A stretch of 64,000 nucleotides of DNA, from contig JADJQX010000008.1 in the NCBI GenBank assembly GCA_016712525.1, positions 930,001 to 994,000 on the forward strand, given 5' to 3'. This stretch comes from Myxococcales bacterium. Its GTDB lineage: Bacteria > Myxococcota_A > Polyangia > Polyangiales > Polyangiaceae. The position numbers were made by a program, and so were the translations under genes. Positions 8,593-16,841 of the stretch are shown here, in pieces (the stretch's first letter is position 1; each line of letters starts with the position of its first letter). The notes below the pieces were generated by a model. The model was not told where the DNA came from, did not search any database, and saw only the letters and a list, made by a program, of their open reading frames with translations.

Positions 8593-9372
8593 TCAGTTCG
8601 TGGCGAAGCACGCGATGCGGCCCGCGCCGTTCGCGTTCATGATCGCTTGCTGCGTGCATGCCACGGTGTGCGCCGCGTTCCAGCGATCGGTCGCGTTGGC
8701 CGACGTCGACGAGTCGGTGTGGCCGACCTGCGCGTTCTGGTTCCCCTGGTTCGACGTCCACCCGTTGCAGCTCGCGTTGGCTTGCGCCATGCCCTGCGCG
8801 TTCGAGCCGGTGAGGAGATCGTGCTGGGCCGCGGGAATGAGCGCGCCGGTCTCGTCGAGGATGTCCGCCGTCGGCAAGTCGGCCGCGTGCAGCGCCGTTA
8901 CGTTCGCGGCGATCATCTTGCCCTTCTGATTGAACCAAGGGCCTGCGCCGATACGATCGCGCGCGTTCGTCCCGGTGATGCTCAAGTACGCGCGCCACGT
9001 CTTCGAGCCTGCGCCCACGGCCTGCGCGAGCTGCTGGCATTTTGCGTCGGCACCGGCGAGCCCGCCCAAGTTCCCGCCCATGGCGCCCGAGCCCGTGCTC
9101 GTCACGAAGAAGCTCAACGTGGAGCCCGCGTCGGGCCGAGACGCATCGGTCGGAGACGCGTCGACCCCCGCATCGGACGGAACGGCGGCGTCGGGAGGGG
9201 GCGTCGTGCCGGTCGACGTGGACGTGGGCGTCGTGGTGGTCGGCTGTGTGGTGGTCGTGGGCGACGTGCCCGAATCTGCCGACAGCTCGGTCTCGTCCGC
9301 GCCTCCGCAGGCGATGCCGAGCGAGATCCCACACCCGAGAACGACGACCCCAAGAACAGTTCTGGCGCGCAT
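8593..9372 (-). CDS. Secreted lipoprotein with DUF1554/lectin-like domain
   Basis: Predicted 259-residue lipoprotein (lipobox LGIAC, Cys22), then a Thr/Asp/Ala-rich linker of about 70 residues and a C-terminal domain of about 165 residues. The pattern FFVTSTGSGAMGGNLGGLAG, DAKCQQLA, TWRAYLS and a final Cys pair (VACTQQ, RIACFA) matches DUF1554/C-type-lectin-like proteins found in Leptospira and Myxococcota. Four domain cysteines could form two disulfides. The family role is unknown; surface or periplasmic location is inferred. It heads a two-gene unit with the phosphoesterase. Confidence 0.8.
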   Translation of the reverse strand: MRARTVLGVVVLGCGISLGIACGGADETELSADSGTSPTTTTQPTTTTPTSTSTGTTPPPDAAVPSDAGVDASPTDASRPDAGSTLSFFVTSTGSGAMGGNLGGLAGADAKCQQLAQAVGAGSKTWRAYLSITGTNARDRIGAGPWFNQKGKMIAANVTALHAADLPTADILDETGALIPAAQHDLLTGSNAQGMAQANASCNGWTSNQGNQNAQVGHTDSSTSANATDRWNAAHTVACTQQAIMNANGAGRIACFATN

Positions 9373-9469
9373 TTACCGGAGGGTAGCGCCATCTCGCGGG
9401 GGTTCACGAAATACCGCAGCCTTCGAACTTTTCCACCGCGACGCCCCTGGTCGGAGTACGGACCGGGGC

Positions 9470-10217
9470 ATGCGTGATCCCCTCACCTGCGACGCCATCA
9501 CCGCGACGTTCTCGCTCTTCCAGCGGGCGCGCGGGCACAGGTTCTCGTTCGACGATCGGGTCACGGCGTACGTGGCGGCGCGTGTCGGCCTCGCCTCGGG
9601 AGCACGCCGTGTGCTCGACCTCGGCACGGGGATAGGCTCCGTGCTCCACATGGTCGCAAGCTCGCTCGTTTCGGCGAGCTTCGTCGGCATCGAGGCACAA
9701 GAGACGAGCTTCACGCTGCTCGAAAAGAACCTCGCCCACAACGCCCTCGGCGCACGCGCACGAGCCATCTTCGGAGACCTGCGGACCGAGACGCCGAAGC
9801 TCGAGGCCGGCACCTTCGACCTCGTCACCGGGACGCCGCCCTACTTGCCCATCGGCACGGCGACGCCCTCCCCGGACGGCCAGAGGGCCGCGGCGCGCAT
9901 CGAGCTCCGAGGTGGCATCGAGGCCTACCTCTCCGCAGCCGCACACGCCGTCAGCCCGACCGGGACCGTCGTGGTCTGCGCCGACGGCCGCACGCCCGAG
10001 CGCACGAGGGACGCCGCACGCGCCGCGGGGCTCGTCGTCCGAGAGGTGCTCCACGTGCTCGCGCGAGAGGCCAACACCACGCCGCTCTTCAGCGTATGGA
10101 CGCTCGTGCCGGGGCAGCTCGGCGCCGAAACCGAGACCGAAGAGGCGCGCGCGTTGCGAGACACAGAGGGGAACCCCACTCCGTTCACCCATGAAATCGT
10201 TGCCTTTTTTGGGCTAG
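9470..10217 (+). CDS. SAM-dependent methyltransferase, probable frameshift near the end
   Basis: Class I methyltransferase resembling the TrmN6/HemK-like N6-adenine group: motif I LDLGTGIGSV, acidic loop EAQETSF, and the catalytic TGTPPYLP (an NPPY-type motif in which Thr replaces Asn). The ATG at 9470 is used because it starts just before the conserved DAITATFSLFQRARGHRFS region. The uninterrupted frame does not stop after the domain but continues to 10894, 590 bp into the next gene. Skipping one base in a run of six T (10205-10210) would end the protein at TAG 10215-10217 as EIVAFLG, a sensible C-terminus. I therefore give 10217 as the likely biological end. An assembly or sequencing indel, a true frameshift mutation or programmed slippage are all possible. 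Confidence 0.7.
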
Positions 10218-10304
10218 ACGGCGGAGAGCGACACGCGGCTCCGATTCGCACGTGTCCCCCGTTTGGGTTTTGCCCCGCGCGCCTCGGCCTCGTAAGCTCA
10301 GCGC

Positions 10305-11693
10305 ATGTCGCCGAAGACGTGGTTGCTTTTGGGGGGAGCGCTCGCGGGCGCCGTGTGGGCCGGGAACAGCATCGTGGGCTGCGTCGGGGACGATCCCGTG
10401 CCCGCGACCGACTCGGGCACCGGGAAACCGGACACCTCGACGCCGGTGAACCCGACCGGAAAGGCCGATGGCGAGACGTGCGCCACGACGACCGACTGCC
10501 GCTCGGGCCTCTGCGTCGACGGGGTGTGCTGCGAGAGCGCGTGCAACGGCAAATGCGAGGCGTGCAACCTGCCCGGCAAGCTCGGAAAGTGCGAGCCCGT
10601 GGCGGAGGGCGAAGATCCCGCGAACGACTGCGTGACCGTACCCCTCCCCGCCGCGGACGGCGGCGTGATCGACGACGACGCGGGCCCCGACGCGGGCGGT
10701 GGCCTGAACCTGCCCGAGGCGGGCGTCACGTCCGACGACAAGCTCTGCGCCGGCAAGTGCAACGGCAAGCGTGCGTGCGCCTTCCCCGACAAAACCAAGG
10801 CATGCGGCTCGACCTTCTGCAACTCGACGAGCGCGCAAGGGCGCACCTCGTGCGACGGCCAGGGGCACTGCCTCCTCGGCGTCGAAGCCTGTGATCCGTA
10901 CGCGTGCCCGAACGGCGCTTCGAGCTGCAAGACCACCTGCACGTCGCCGAGCGACTGCGCGTCGACGCACTTCTGCGACGCCACCAACACGTGCAAAGCG
11001 AAGCTCGGCAACGGGGCGGTGTGCCAGAGCCCCGCCCAGTGCCAGAGCGGGAACTGCGTCGACGGAGTGTGCTGCAACGACGCGTGCCAGGGCGTCGGCG
11101 GCTCGTGCACGCAGGCCGGAAAGGTCGGCCAGTGCACCTGCGCGGCGTGCGCGACCGGCGCGTGCATGCTCTGGTACCGCGACGCCGACAACGACACCTT
11201 CGGCGACATGAACGGCACGGTCGGCAACGGGAACGCTCGCGCCGGCTGCGTCACGGGGCCCGCGCCCGCGCCTGGCTTCGTCAAAGACAACACCGACTGC
11301 GACGACGGAAACGCGAACGCGAAGCCCGGTCAGTCGGCCTACTTCACGACGCCGCGCGCGAACGGCTCGTTCGACTACGACTGCTCGGGCACGGTGACCA
11401 AGGAGACCCCGGAGGTCGTCGGTGGCTCGTGCGGCTACTGCGAGACCGGCACGCGCCTCACGTGCGAGCGAAACTCGAAGTGCACGAGCACGGCGACGAC
11501 CTCCACTCACTCCTGCGCCATCGTCCTCGGAGGGATCGGCGGCGCCCTATCGTGCAAGGGCGTGTCCCAGTCCGCGTTCCGCTCGGGTGTCGCGTGCGGC
11601 GACAGCGACACGCTCTACACCTGCGGACGGTGCACCATCGTCGGCACGGTCCCCGGCGTGAGCACGTCGCAGCGTCAGCAGCGCTGCCATTGA
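10305..11693 (+). CDS. Cys-rich secreted protein with MopE-like motif
   Basis: Exported protein of 462 residues, probably a lipoprotein (signal ending near Cys26, SIVGC). It carries two or more copies of the myxobacterial Cys module SGLCVDGVCC / SGNCVDGVCC followed by ACxG-C-AC, and about 35 further cysteines, so heavy disulfide bonding is expected. Residues about 285-345 (WYRDADNDTFGD, PGFVKDNTDCDD, KPG) match the putative metal-binding repeat of MopE-type proteins. The upstream methyltransferase frame overlaps it only if that gene is read without frameshift. Surface function unknown. Confidence 0.85.
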   Translation: MSPKTWLLLGGALAGAVWAGNSIVGCVGDDPVPATDSGTGKPDTSTPVNPTGKADGETCATTTDCRSGLCVDGVCCESACNGKCEACNLPGKLGKCEPVAEGEDPANDCVTVPLPAADGGVIDDDAGPDAGGGLNLPEAGVTSDDKLCAGKCNGKRACAFPDKTKACGSTFCNSTSAQGRTSCDGQGHCLLGVEACDPYACPNGASSCKTTCTSPSDCASTHFCDATNTCKAKLGNGAVCQSPAQCQSGNCVDGVCCNDACQGVGGSCTQAGKVGQCTCAACATGACMLWYRDADNDTFGDMNGTVGNGNARAGCVTGPAPAPGFVKDNTDCDDGNANAKPGQSAYFTTPRANGSFDYDCSGTVTKETPEVVGGSCGYCETGTRLTCERNSKCTSTATTSTHSCAIVLGGIGGALSCKGVSQSAFRSGVACGDSDTLYTCGRCTIVGTVPGVSTSQRQQRCH

Positions 11694-11694
11694 C

Positions 11695-12660
11695 ATGAGC
11701 ACCCCGGCACGACTCGCCGTGGTGGCGCTCGCCGCGACCGCGGCGCTGTCCTGCCGTGACGAGGTGCCGATCGAAGCACGCCCTCCCCTCCCACGGGACG
11801 CGGGGGTCGCCGACGCGGCTCAAGAGCCCGCTCCTATCCCCTCGAATTTCCCCGGGATTCCGGTCGCGACCTTCAACGTCCATCGGTTCTTCGACACCCA
11901 GTGCGACTCGGAGTCGTGCCGCCCGGGCGACTACGAAGAGCTCCCCTCGCGCGAGGCCTTCGACGCCAAGACCCAGGCCCTGGCCGATGGCATCACCAAG
12001 CTCCGAGCCGACGTGGTGGTGCTCCAAGAGGTCGAGAACGAGGCCTGCCTCGACGCGCTCGGCGCGAAGCTCCCCAAGCTCCCCCACAGGCACATCGGGG
12101 AGACGGGCGCCCCCGCGTCGGTCGACGTGGCGTTGCTCTCGGCCTACCCGATCACGTCGGTGAAAGGGCACGCCGCCTCGCCGATCGCGCGGGCGAACGG
12201 GGAGCTCACCACCTTCGCCCGCGAGCTGCTCGAGGCGCACGTGGCGACGCCCGAGGGGGAGCTCGTCGTGTTCGCGGCCCACTTTCGCTCCAAGGTGAAC
12301 GACGATCCCGAGCGCCGCTTGGCCGAGGCGCGCGCGGCGCGGTACATCGTGCTCGACGAGGCCGCGCGGAGCCCGGGGGCCATCGTCGTGCTCGCCGGTG
12401 ATCTGAACGACGTTCCCGGCTCGCCGCCCCTCGAGGCCCTGCTCGAAGGGGGTGCGATCGTGTCGGCGGCGGCGGGGCGTGCGCCGTGGGAGCTCGGCAC
12501 CTATCCGTACGGAGGAGGGCTCTTGGCCATCGACCACGTGCTCGTGGCCGCGCGTGCGCCGGGGAGGGCCGTGCCCGAGTCGTTCCAGGTGTTCCGAGAG
12601 GCGAAATCGGGCTGGGCGGGCTCGGACCACGGCGCTGTCCGCGTGCACCTGACGCGCTGA
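11695..12660 (+). CDS. Endonuclease/exonuclease/phosphatase family lipoprotein
   Basis: Predicted 321-residue lipoprotein (lipobox ending at Cys20) with an EEP fold. Visible active-site motifs are TFNVHRF (Asn), VVVLQEVE (metal-binding Glu), GDLNDVPGS (Asp/Asn), and the C-terminal SDHGAV (Asp-His pair). The family contains Mg-dependent phosphodiesterases and nucleases; a secreted phosphodiesterase or nuclease is the safest call. Its ATG starts one base after the stop of the Cys-rich protein, so the two are likely one transcript. Confidence 0.88.
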   Translation: MSTPARLAVVALAATAALSCRDEVPIEARPPLPRDAGVADAAQEPAPIPSNFPGIPVATFNVHRFFDTQCDSESCRPGDYEELPSREAFDAKTQALADGITKLRADVVVLQEVENEACLDALGAKLPKLPHRHIGETGAPASVDVALLSAYPITSVKGHAASPIARANGELTTFARELLEAHVATPEGELVVFAAHFRSKVNDDPERRLAEARAARYIVLDEAARSPGAIVVLAGDLNDVPGSPPLEALLEGGAIVSAAAGRAPWELGTYPYGGGLLAIDHVLVAARAPGRAVPESFQVFREAKSGWAGSDHGAVRVHLTR

Positions 12661-12694
12661 CCAAGCGGCGCCCTTCGCACCCGAGCCTCGGCGT

Positions 12695-12967
12695 TCACCC
12701 CTCCGCCAGCGGCTCCCCCCGTGCCGCCCTGGCGCCGTCCAAGGCCGCAGCGACGATGCTCCGCGCGTAGGGGACGAACCGAGCCCCCGCGGCCGAGAGC
12801 CGGACGCCCCGAGGCCCTCGCTCGAAGAGAGTCACGCCGAGCTCCGCTTCCAGCTCGCGGATCTTGCGGGTGAGGGGCGGCTGCGAGATGTGGAGCCGCC
12901 GCGACGCCGACGTCACGCTCCCCGCCTCGGCCACGGCGAGGAAACCTTCGATTTGAGAGAAGCTCAC
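12695..12967 (-). CDS. LysR-type DNA-binding domain lacking the effector domain
   Basis: Only the winged-helix part of a LysR regulator is present: FSQIEGFLAVAEAGSVTSA, then HISQPPLTRKIRELE and GVTLFERGPRGVRLSAAGARF, followed by about 25 residues and a stop. LysR proteins are normally about 300 residues; here the co-inducer domain is absent and no remnant fits in the 34 bp before the next gene. The start is taken as GTG 12967, giving 90 residues; ATG 13003 would add 12 but lies inside the palindrome at 13001-13017. It is divergent from methionine aminopeptidase. It could be a decayed gene or a functional mini-regulator. Confidence 0.7.
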   Translation of the reverse strand: MSFSQIEGFLAVAEAGSVTSASRRLHISQPPLTRKIRELEAELGVTLFERGPRGVRLSAAGARFVPYARSIVAAALDGARAARGEPLAEG

Positions 12968-13000
12968 GCGTAGATCGTAGCCGAGCACGTTCGAGCTCCC

Positions 13001-13017
13001 CATACCGAATCGGTATG
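13001..13017. promoter_or_regulatory. Palindromic LysR-type box
   Basis: CATACCG-AAT-CGGTATG is a perfect 7-bp dyad and fits the LysR consensus T-N11-A (T13003, A13015). It lies between the divergent mini-LysR and methionine aminopeptidase genes, the usual place for a LysR operator. Confidence 0.55.
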
Positions 13018-13052
13018 AGCGCCGAGACCACGAGGCGCGTAGGCAAGAGCGC

Positions 13053-13844
13053 ATGGCCACCGCCGAGATCCTCTCGCCACGTGAGATTCGGAAGATGCAC
13101 GACGCGGGGCGCGCTGCCGCCACGACCCTCGCGCGGGTCCTCGCCGAGCTCGGACCGGGTACGAGCACCCAGGCCATCGACAGGCTCGTACGCGAGGACA
13201 CCGCGGCCCGCGGCGGGCGGCCGTCGCAGCTCGGATACCATGGGTTTCCGGCCGCGGTATGTACGAGCCGCAACCAGGTCGTGTGTCACGGAATCCCGAG
13301 GAAGAACGAGGTCTTGCAAGACGGAGACATCGTGAACGTCGACGTCACTACCGAGCTCTTCGGCTTTCACGGCGACACCTCGGCGACGGCATTCGTGGGG
13401 ACGCCGAGCCCCGAAGCCCGACACGTCGTCGACGCGGCCCGGGCTTGCCTTCGTGCGGGGCTCTCGGTGGTGCGCGAGGGAGCTCGGCTCGGCGACGTCG
13501 GCGCCGCGATCGAGGAGGTCGCACGACGCCTCGGGTGCTCGGTGGTGCGCGACTTCGGCGGGCACGGGATCGGGCGCAAGATGCACATGGAGCCTCACGT
13601 GAGCCACGTCGGCACGCGGGGCACGGGGCTCCGTCTGCGCGCGGGGATGGCGTTCACGATCGAGCCCATGGTCAACCTCGGGACCGAGCGCGTGCGCGTG
13701 CTCGACGACGGGTGGACCGTGGTGACGCTCGATGGCAGCCTCTCCGCCCAGTTCGAGCACACGCTGATCGTCACACGCGAGGGCTACGAGCTGACCACTC
13801 TCCTGCCCGAGGCTCACCGAGCAGGAGACGGTTCTTCGGCGTGA
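13053..13844 (+). CDS. map: Methionine aminopeptidase, type I
   Basis: Removes the initiator methionine from nascent proteins. The 263-residue length is standard for bacterial type I enzymes. All five metal ligands are visible in order: Asp in VNVDVT, Asp in HGDTSAT, His in GGHGIGRKMH, Glu in FTIEPM and Glu in QFEHT; the substrate-contact His is in GYHGFP. The enzyme lacks an N-terminal SH3-type zinc extension. It is not next to rpsM/secY as in many bacteria and may be one of several copies. The gene ends inside the 3' end of the convergent methyltransferase (74-bp overlap). Confidence 0.95.
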   Translation: MATAEILSPREIRKMHDAGRAAATTLARVLAELGPGTSTQAIDRLVREDTAARGGRPSQLGYHGFPAAVCTSRNQVVCHGIPRKNEVLQDGDIVNVDVTTELFGFHGDTSATAFVGTPSPEARHVVDAARACLRAGLSVVREGARLGDVGAAIEEVARRLGCSVVRDFGGHGIGRKMHMEPHVSHVGTRGTGLRLRAGMAFTIEPMVNLGTERVRVLDDGWTVVTLDGSLSAQFEHTLIVTREGYELTTLLPEAHRAGDGSSA

Positions 13845-14466
13845 TCTCGGCCGGGATGAGCTGCGACCGAACGTCGTAGCCCTCCTGGCGCAAGCGCGCG
13901 GCGCGGGTCACGTCGATCGCGAGAGCTGCGTCGAGCCAACCCCCGAGCCCTCCGCCGTCGGAGAGTGAAACGTCGTGGCAACATGGGAGCACGGCGACCC
14001 GCGCACGCGCCGCGATGGCCTGGCTCAGCACCACGTCGGTCAGGGCGCCGCACGCGTGCGCAGAGACGAGCACGTCTCCCGCGTGCACGTCCACGCCCGC
14101 GACGTCACCGCGCACGAGCTCGATACGACCTTCGAGCCGCGGCCACTCGCGCACGAGGGCGTCCCGCACCTTCTCGGCGCTCTTCGGGAGCGCGCGATCC
14201 ACGCAGACGGCGCGCTCGGACGTGGCGTCGAGGAGCAGCATGAGCCCCCCGAGGAGGCCGTGCCCACAGGCGAGGTCGAGGACGCGCCCCCCTCGAAAGT
14301 GCCGACGTGTGCGCCGCGCGACCTCCCACGCCTCGTAGAGCTCCTTGCGCGGGAGCACCGACAGGTCGCACATCACGCGAGCGACCTTGTGAAAGAGGCT
14401 CGCCCCGTCGAACCGCGCGAGCGAACCGGGGGTGAGTCGCGCGCGGCTCGACGGATCGAAGGACAT
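13771..14466 (-). CDS. SAM-dependent methyltransferase
   Basis: Protein of 231 residues with a Rossmann methyltransferase core: motif I VLDLACGHGLLGG, an acidic VCVDRA loop, VRGDV, then SAHACGALTD and LPCCHDVS. The CGALTD and LPCCH motifs resemble the Methyltransf_32-type domain. The substrate is unknown. Its last 74 bp overlap the convergent map gene. It lies downstream of the TetR-like gene but is separated from it by a strong intrinsic terminator, so it probably has its own promoter. Confidence 0.82.
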   Translation of the reverse strand: MSFDPSSRARLTPGSLARFDGASLFHKVARVMCDLSVLPRKELYEAWEVARRTRRHFRGGRVLDLACGHGLLGGLMLLLDATSERAVCVDRALPKSAEKVRDALVREWPRLEGRIELVRGDVAGVDVHAGDVLVSAHACGALTDVVLSQAIAARARVAVLPCCHDVSLSDGGGLGGWLDAALAIDVTRAARLRQEGYDVRSQLIPAEITPKNRLLLGEPRAGEWSARSPRV

Positions 14467-14486
14467 CCCACGCGAGGATAGGCGAA

Positions 14487-14528
14487 CAAAAAGACGACGG
14501 GTACCGCCCCTCGAAGAGGCGATACCCG
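14487..14528 (-). terminator. Intrinsic terminator after TetR gene
   Basis: On the minus strand the stem CGGGTA-T-CGCC pairs with GGCG-G-TACCCG (14498-14528, one mismatch, short loop), and is followed within a few bases by CTTTTTG (complement of 14487-14493). It sits directly after the stop at 14563. Confidence 0.8.
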
Positions 14529-14562
14529 GTCCCTCGCTCGCCTACGGGCGGCGTGGTTGCCT

Positions 14563-15282
14563 TCAGGCCTTGGCGGCCTTCTTCTTGGCGGGCGCCGGCA
14601 CCGACTTGGGCGCGGCTTTCGTGCGCACCGTCGACTCTTCGCCTTCGATCGGGCCGTGGCTCCGCTCGATGGGACGCGTGGTGATGACCGCCACGACGGA
14701 CGCGACGATGTCGTCGACGACCGCTTCCGCGTGGAGACCGCCCTGGGTCTTCCCGAGGCGGATGTAGTCGGTCACGCCCGTGTAGATGATCGCGTTCACG
14801 CGGTTCATGCGGAGCTCGACCAGCGCAGCGGGCACGTCCGACGGGATGTGCTGGCGCATCCGCTCGCGAATGGCGACGGCGCCCTCGCCCCTCGACGAGG
14901 CCATCGTGGAGAGCGGGTACGCGGGGCTCGAGACGAGCTCGGCGCAGACCGCGAGATAGGCGCGCCCACCGTCGACGTCTTCGACCTTGTCCACGATGGG
15001 ACGGACGAGGAGCGACACGAGCTTCGAGAGGTCGAGCGGACCCCACGCCTCGACGTGCTTCAAGGTGGCGAGCCACCCCGTCTGTATCGGAATCGAGTGA
15101 CGCTCGAGGATGGCATCGAGCATGCCTCGCTTGTCACCGAAGTGATAGAGGACTGCCGAGTGGTTGCGCTGGCCCGCCTCGAGAGCGATCTCTCGGAGCG
15201 AAACGGCCGCGACACCGTCGCGCAGGATGAGCTTCTCAGCGGCGCGGAGGAGCGCCAGGCGGGTATCATCGCTCTTTTTCAC
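14563..15282 (-). CDS. TetR/AcrR-family transcriptional regulator
   Basis: Regulator of about 239 residues. The N-terminal HTH is typical: RLALLRAAEKLILRDGVAAVSLREIA, then HSAVLYHFGDKRGML where the recognition helix ends. The ligand-binding half is helical with no recognisable specificity, and the C-terminus ends in a Lys/Ala/Pro-rich tail (KKKAAKA). I chose GTG 15282, which places the HTH at the usual distance from the N-terminus; an ATG at 15387 gives a 35-residue extension. It may control its own promoter or the divergent gene at 15434. Confidence 0.88.
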   Translation of the reverse strand: MKKSDDTRLALLRAAEKLILRDGVAAVSLREIALEAGQRNHSAVLYHFGDKRGMLDAILERHSIPIQTGWLATLKHVEAWGPLDLSKLVSLLVRPIVDKVEDVDGGRAYLAVCAELVSSPAYPLSTMASSRGEGAVAIRERMRQHIPSDVPAALVELRMNRVNAIIYTGVTDYIRLGKTQGGLHAEAVVDDIVASVVAVITTRPIERSHGPIEGEESTVRTKAAPKSVPAPAKKKAAKA

Positions 15283-15433
15283 GAGTCTGATGATAGCGCG
15301 GAGCAAGACGCCGTGGTGCCGTTTTGTCTCTTCCGACGACGAATTCGGACACCTCTCCGGTTCGGCCCCCGTTCCGCCCTTCGGCACGACAGGGTGCTAA
15401 GCCTAGTGACCACCCCCCGAGGAGCGCCCACCC

Positions 15434-16192
15434 ATGAGCCGATTCCCCGGCAGTGCACTGCCGCCAAAGCTAGAGAATCCATCAAGAATTCCCGAGGTCG
15501 ACGGCTACGCGGTGCGGGCCCGAATCGGGTTCGCGGAGGCCGCCGACCTCGCCAAACGCGCTATCGTCGAGAGGGCCCTCCGCCCCGCCGACCTCGGGGA
15601 CCCCGAACGCGACGCACCGCGTCTCGGGTGGGTCCCCTTCTGGCGAGTCGACGCGAGCGTCGATGGGTTTCATCTGGGCTTGTCCGGCGTGCGCGTCGGA
15701 AACGTCCCGCTTCCCACGGGTGGCACCAAGCACAAGGACGCCGTCTTGCTCGTGTGCGCGAGGAGGGCGTTTCCCTACGAGCTCGGGCTCCCGAGCTGGC
15801 TCTCGGGCGTCGTCGGAGACACCGAGCCCATCGAGCTCGACATCGCCGAGCTCGAGTCGCTCGCGAGCTACACGCCCGAGGGTGGTGAGCTCGTCGACGC
15901 CGACGTCTCTCGCGAGGCCGCGGAGCGAGACGCGACCACCTTGCTCACGCGCGCCATCGCCCCCCAGAGCGCGCTCTACGTCGACACGAAGCACCGCGTT
16001 CGTTCGGCGCTCTTCGTGAGGGTGCCCCTCTACGTGATCCGCTATCGGTACGAGGGCGAGGCGAGGGCGCGCGTGGGCGAAGAGTTCTTCGTCGTGATCT
16101 CGGGGCGAACGGGCAAGGTCGTGTCCGCGCACCATCCGTCGGCCGCACGCGCCGCCGCCGCTCGTGTGCGCAGGTTCCTCACGTTCAAGTGA
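15434..16192 (+). CDS. Hypothetical protein
   Basis: I do not recognise this 252-residue protein. It lacks a signal peptide. The C-terminal third has alternating beta-strand-like segments (ALFVRVPLYVIRYRY, EEFFVVISGRTGKVV) that resemble the end of PepSY-like or zinc-ribbon-associated proteins, but no motif is decisive. The ATG is preceded by GAGGAG at 15419-15424. It diverges from the TetR gene with about 150 bp between them, so regulation by TetR is plausible. It overlaps the convergent cyclo-ligase gene by 8 bp. Confidence 0.7.
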   Translation: MSRFPGSALPPKLENPSRIPEVDGYAVRARIGFAEAADLAKRAIVERALRPADLGDPERDAPRLGWVPFWRVDASVDGFHLGLSGVRVGNVPLPTGGTKHKDAVLLVCARRAFPYELGLPSWLSGVVGDTEPIELDIAELESLASYTPEGGELVDADVSREAAERDATTLLTRAIAPQSALYVDTKHRVRSALFVRVPLYVIRYRYEGEARARVGEEFFVVISGRTGKVVSAHHPSAARAAAARVRRFLTFK

Positions 16193-16841
16193 CGGGGGCT
16201 TCGGGGGCGAGCACCCGGGCGTCGGTCACCACGAGCTTCACGGCGACGTCGTGGGAGAGCGTGGGGACCTCGACGAGGAGCTGGTAGTCGAACGCGACCA
16301 CGACCGAAAACGACGACGGCGCGGCGGCGAGGGCGCGATCGTAGTACCCGGCGCCGTACCCGAGCCTGTGCCCGGTGGGCGCGACGGCGAGCGCAGGTAC
16401 GACGATCACGTCGGGGCGAGCGACCTCTTCGGCCTCGGGGCTCGGCTCTCGAAAGCCCTTGCCACGCTCTTCCAGCGCATCGAGATCGTCGACCACGCGA
16501 AAGGTCATGACGTTCGTGTCCGGGTCGATGCTCGGGTAGACGAGGGTCTTGCCCGAAGCGCGCAGCGCGGCGTCGAGCGGGCGCAGGTCGACCTCGTTGC
16601 GGCCTTCGATTGGGAAAAACAAGGCGATCGTGCGGGCCGCGCCGAGCTCGGGGAGCGCCGAGAGGCGATCGCGGATCTTGTTCGAACGCGCTTCGCACGC
16701 CGAGGGTTGGGCCGCTCTCCGCACGCCTCGCATGCGCTTTCGGAGCTCCGCCTTCACCTTCATGGCGATGACGTCGTCAGGGTAGAGAGAGCCCTTCGCG
16801 TGCGGCTCGTGGGCGTCCTCGGGCGACCCTCGCTCGTTCAT
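16185..16841 (-). CDS. 5-formyltetrahydrofolate cyclo-ligase
   Basis: Converts 5-formyl-THF to 5,10-methenyl-THF using ATP, returning a storage folate to one-carbon metabolism. The 218-residue protein has the N-terminal Lys/Arg region (KAELRKRMRGVRR), FFPIEGRNEVDLRPL, and the diagnostic GHRLGYGAGYYDR nucleotide and folate site. It is the last gene of a six-gene operon; its ATG overlaps the stop of the Dam gene by 4 bp (ATGA). Confidence 0.93.
   Translation of the reverse strand: MNERGSPEDAHEPHAKGSLYPDDVIAMKVKAELRKRMRGVRRAAQPSACEARSNKIRDRLSALPELGAARTIALFFPIEGRNEVDLRPLDAALRASGKTLVYPSIDPDTNVMTFRVVDDLDALEERGKGFREPSPEAEEVARPDVIVVPALAVAPTGHRLGYGAGYYDRALAAAPSSFSVVVAFDYQLLVEVPTLSHDVAVKLVVTDARVLAPEAPVT

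Noticed and set aside
10218..10894. C-terminal extension of the methyltransferase
   Set aside because: Arg/Gly-rich, no domain, overlaps the Cys-rich gene; better explained by a frameshift.
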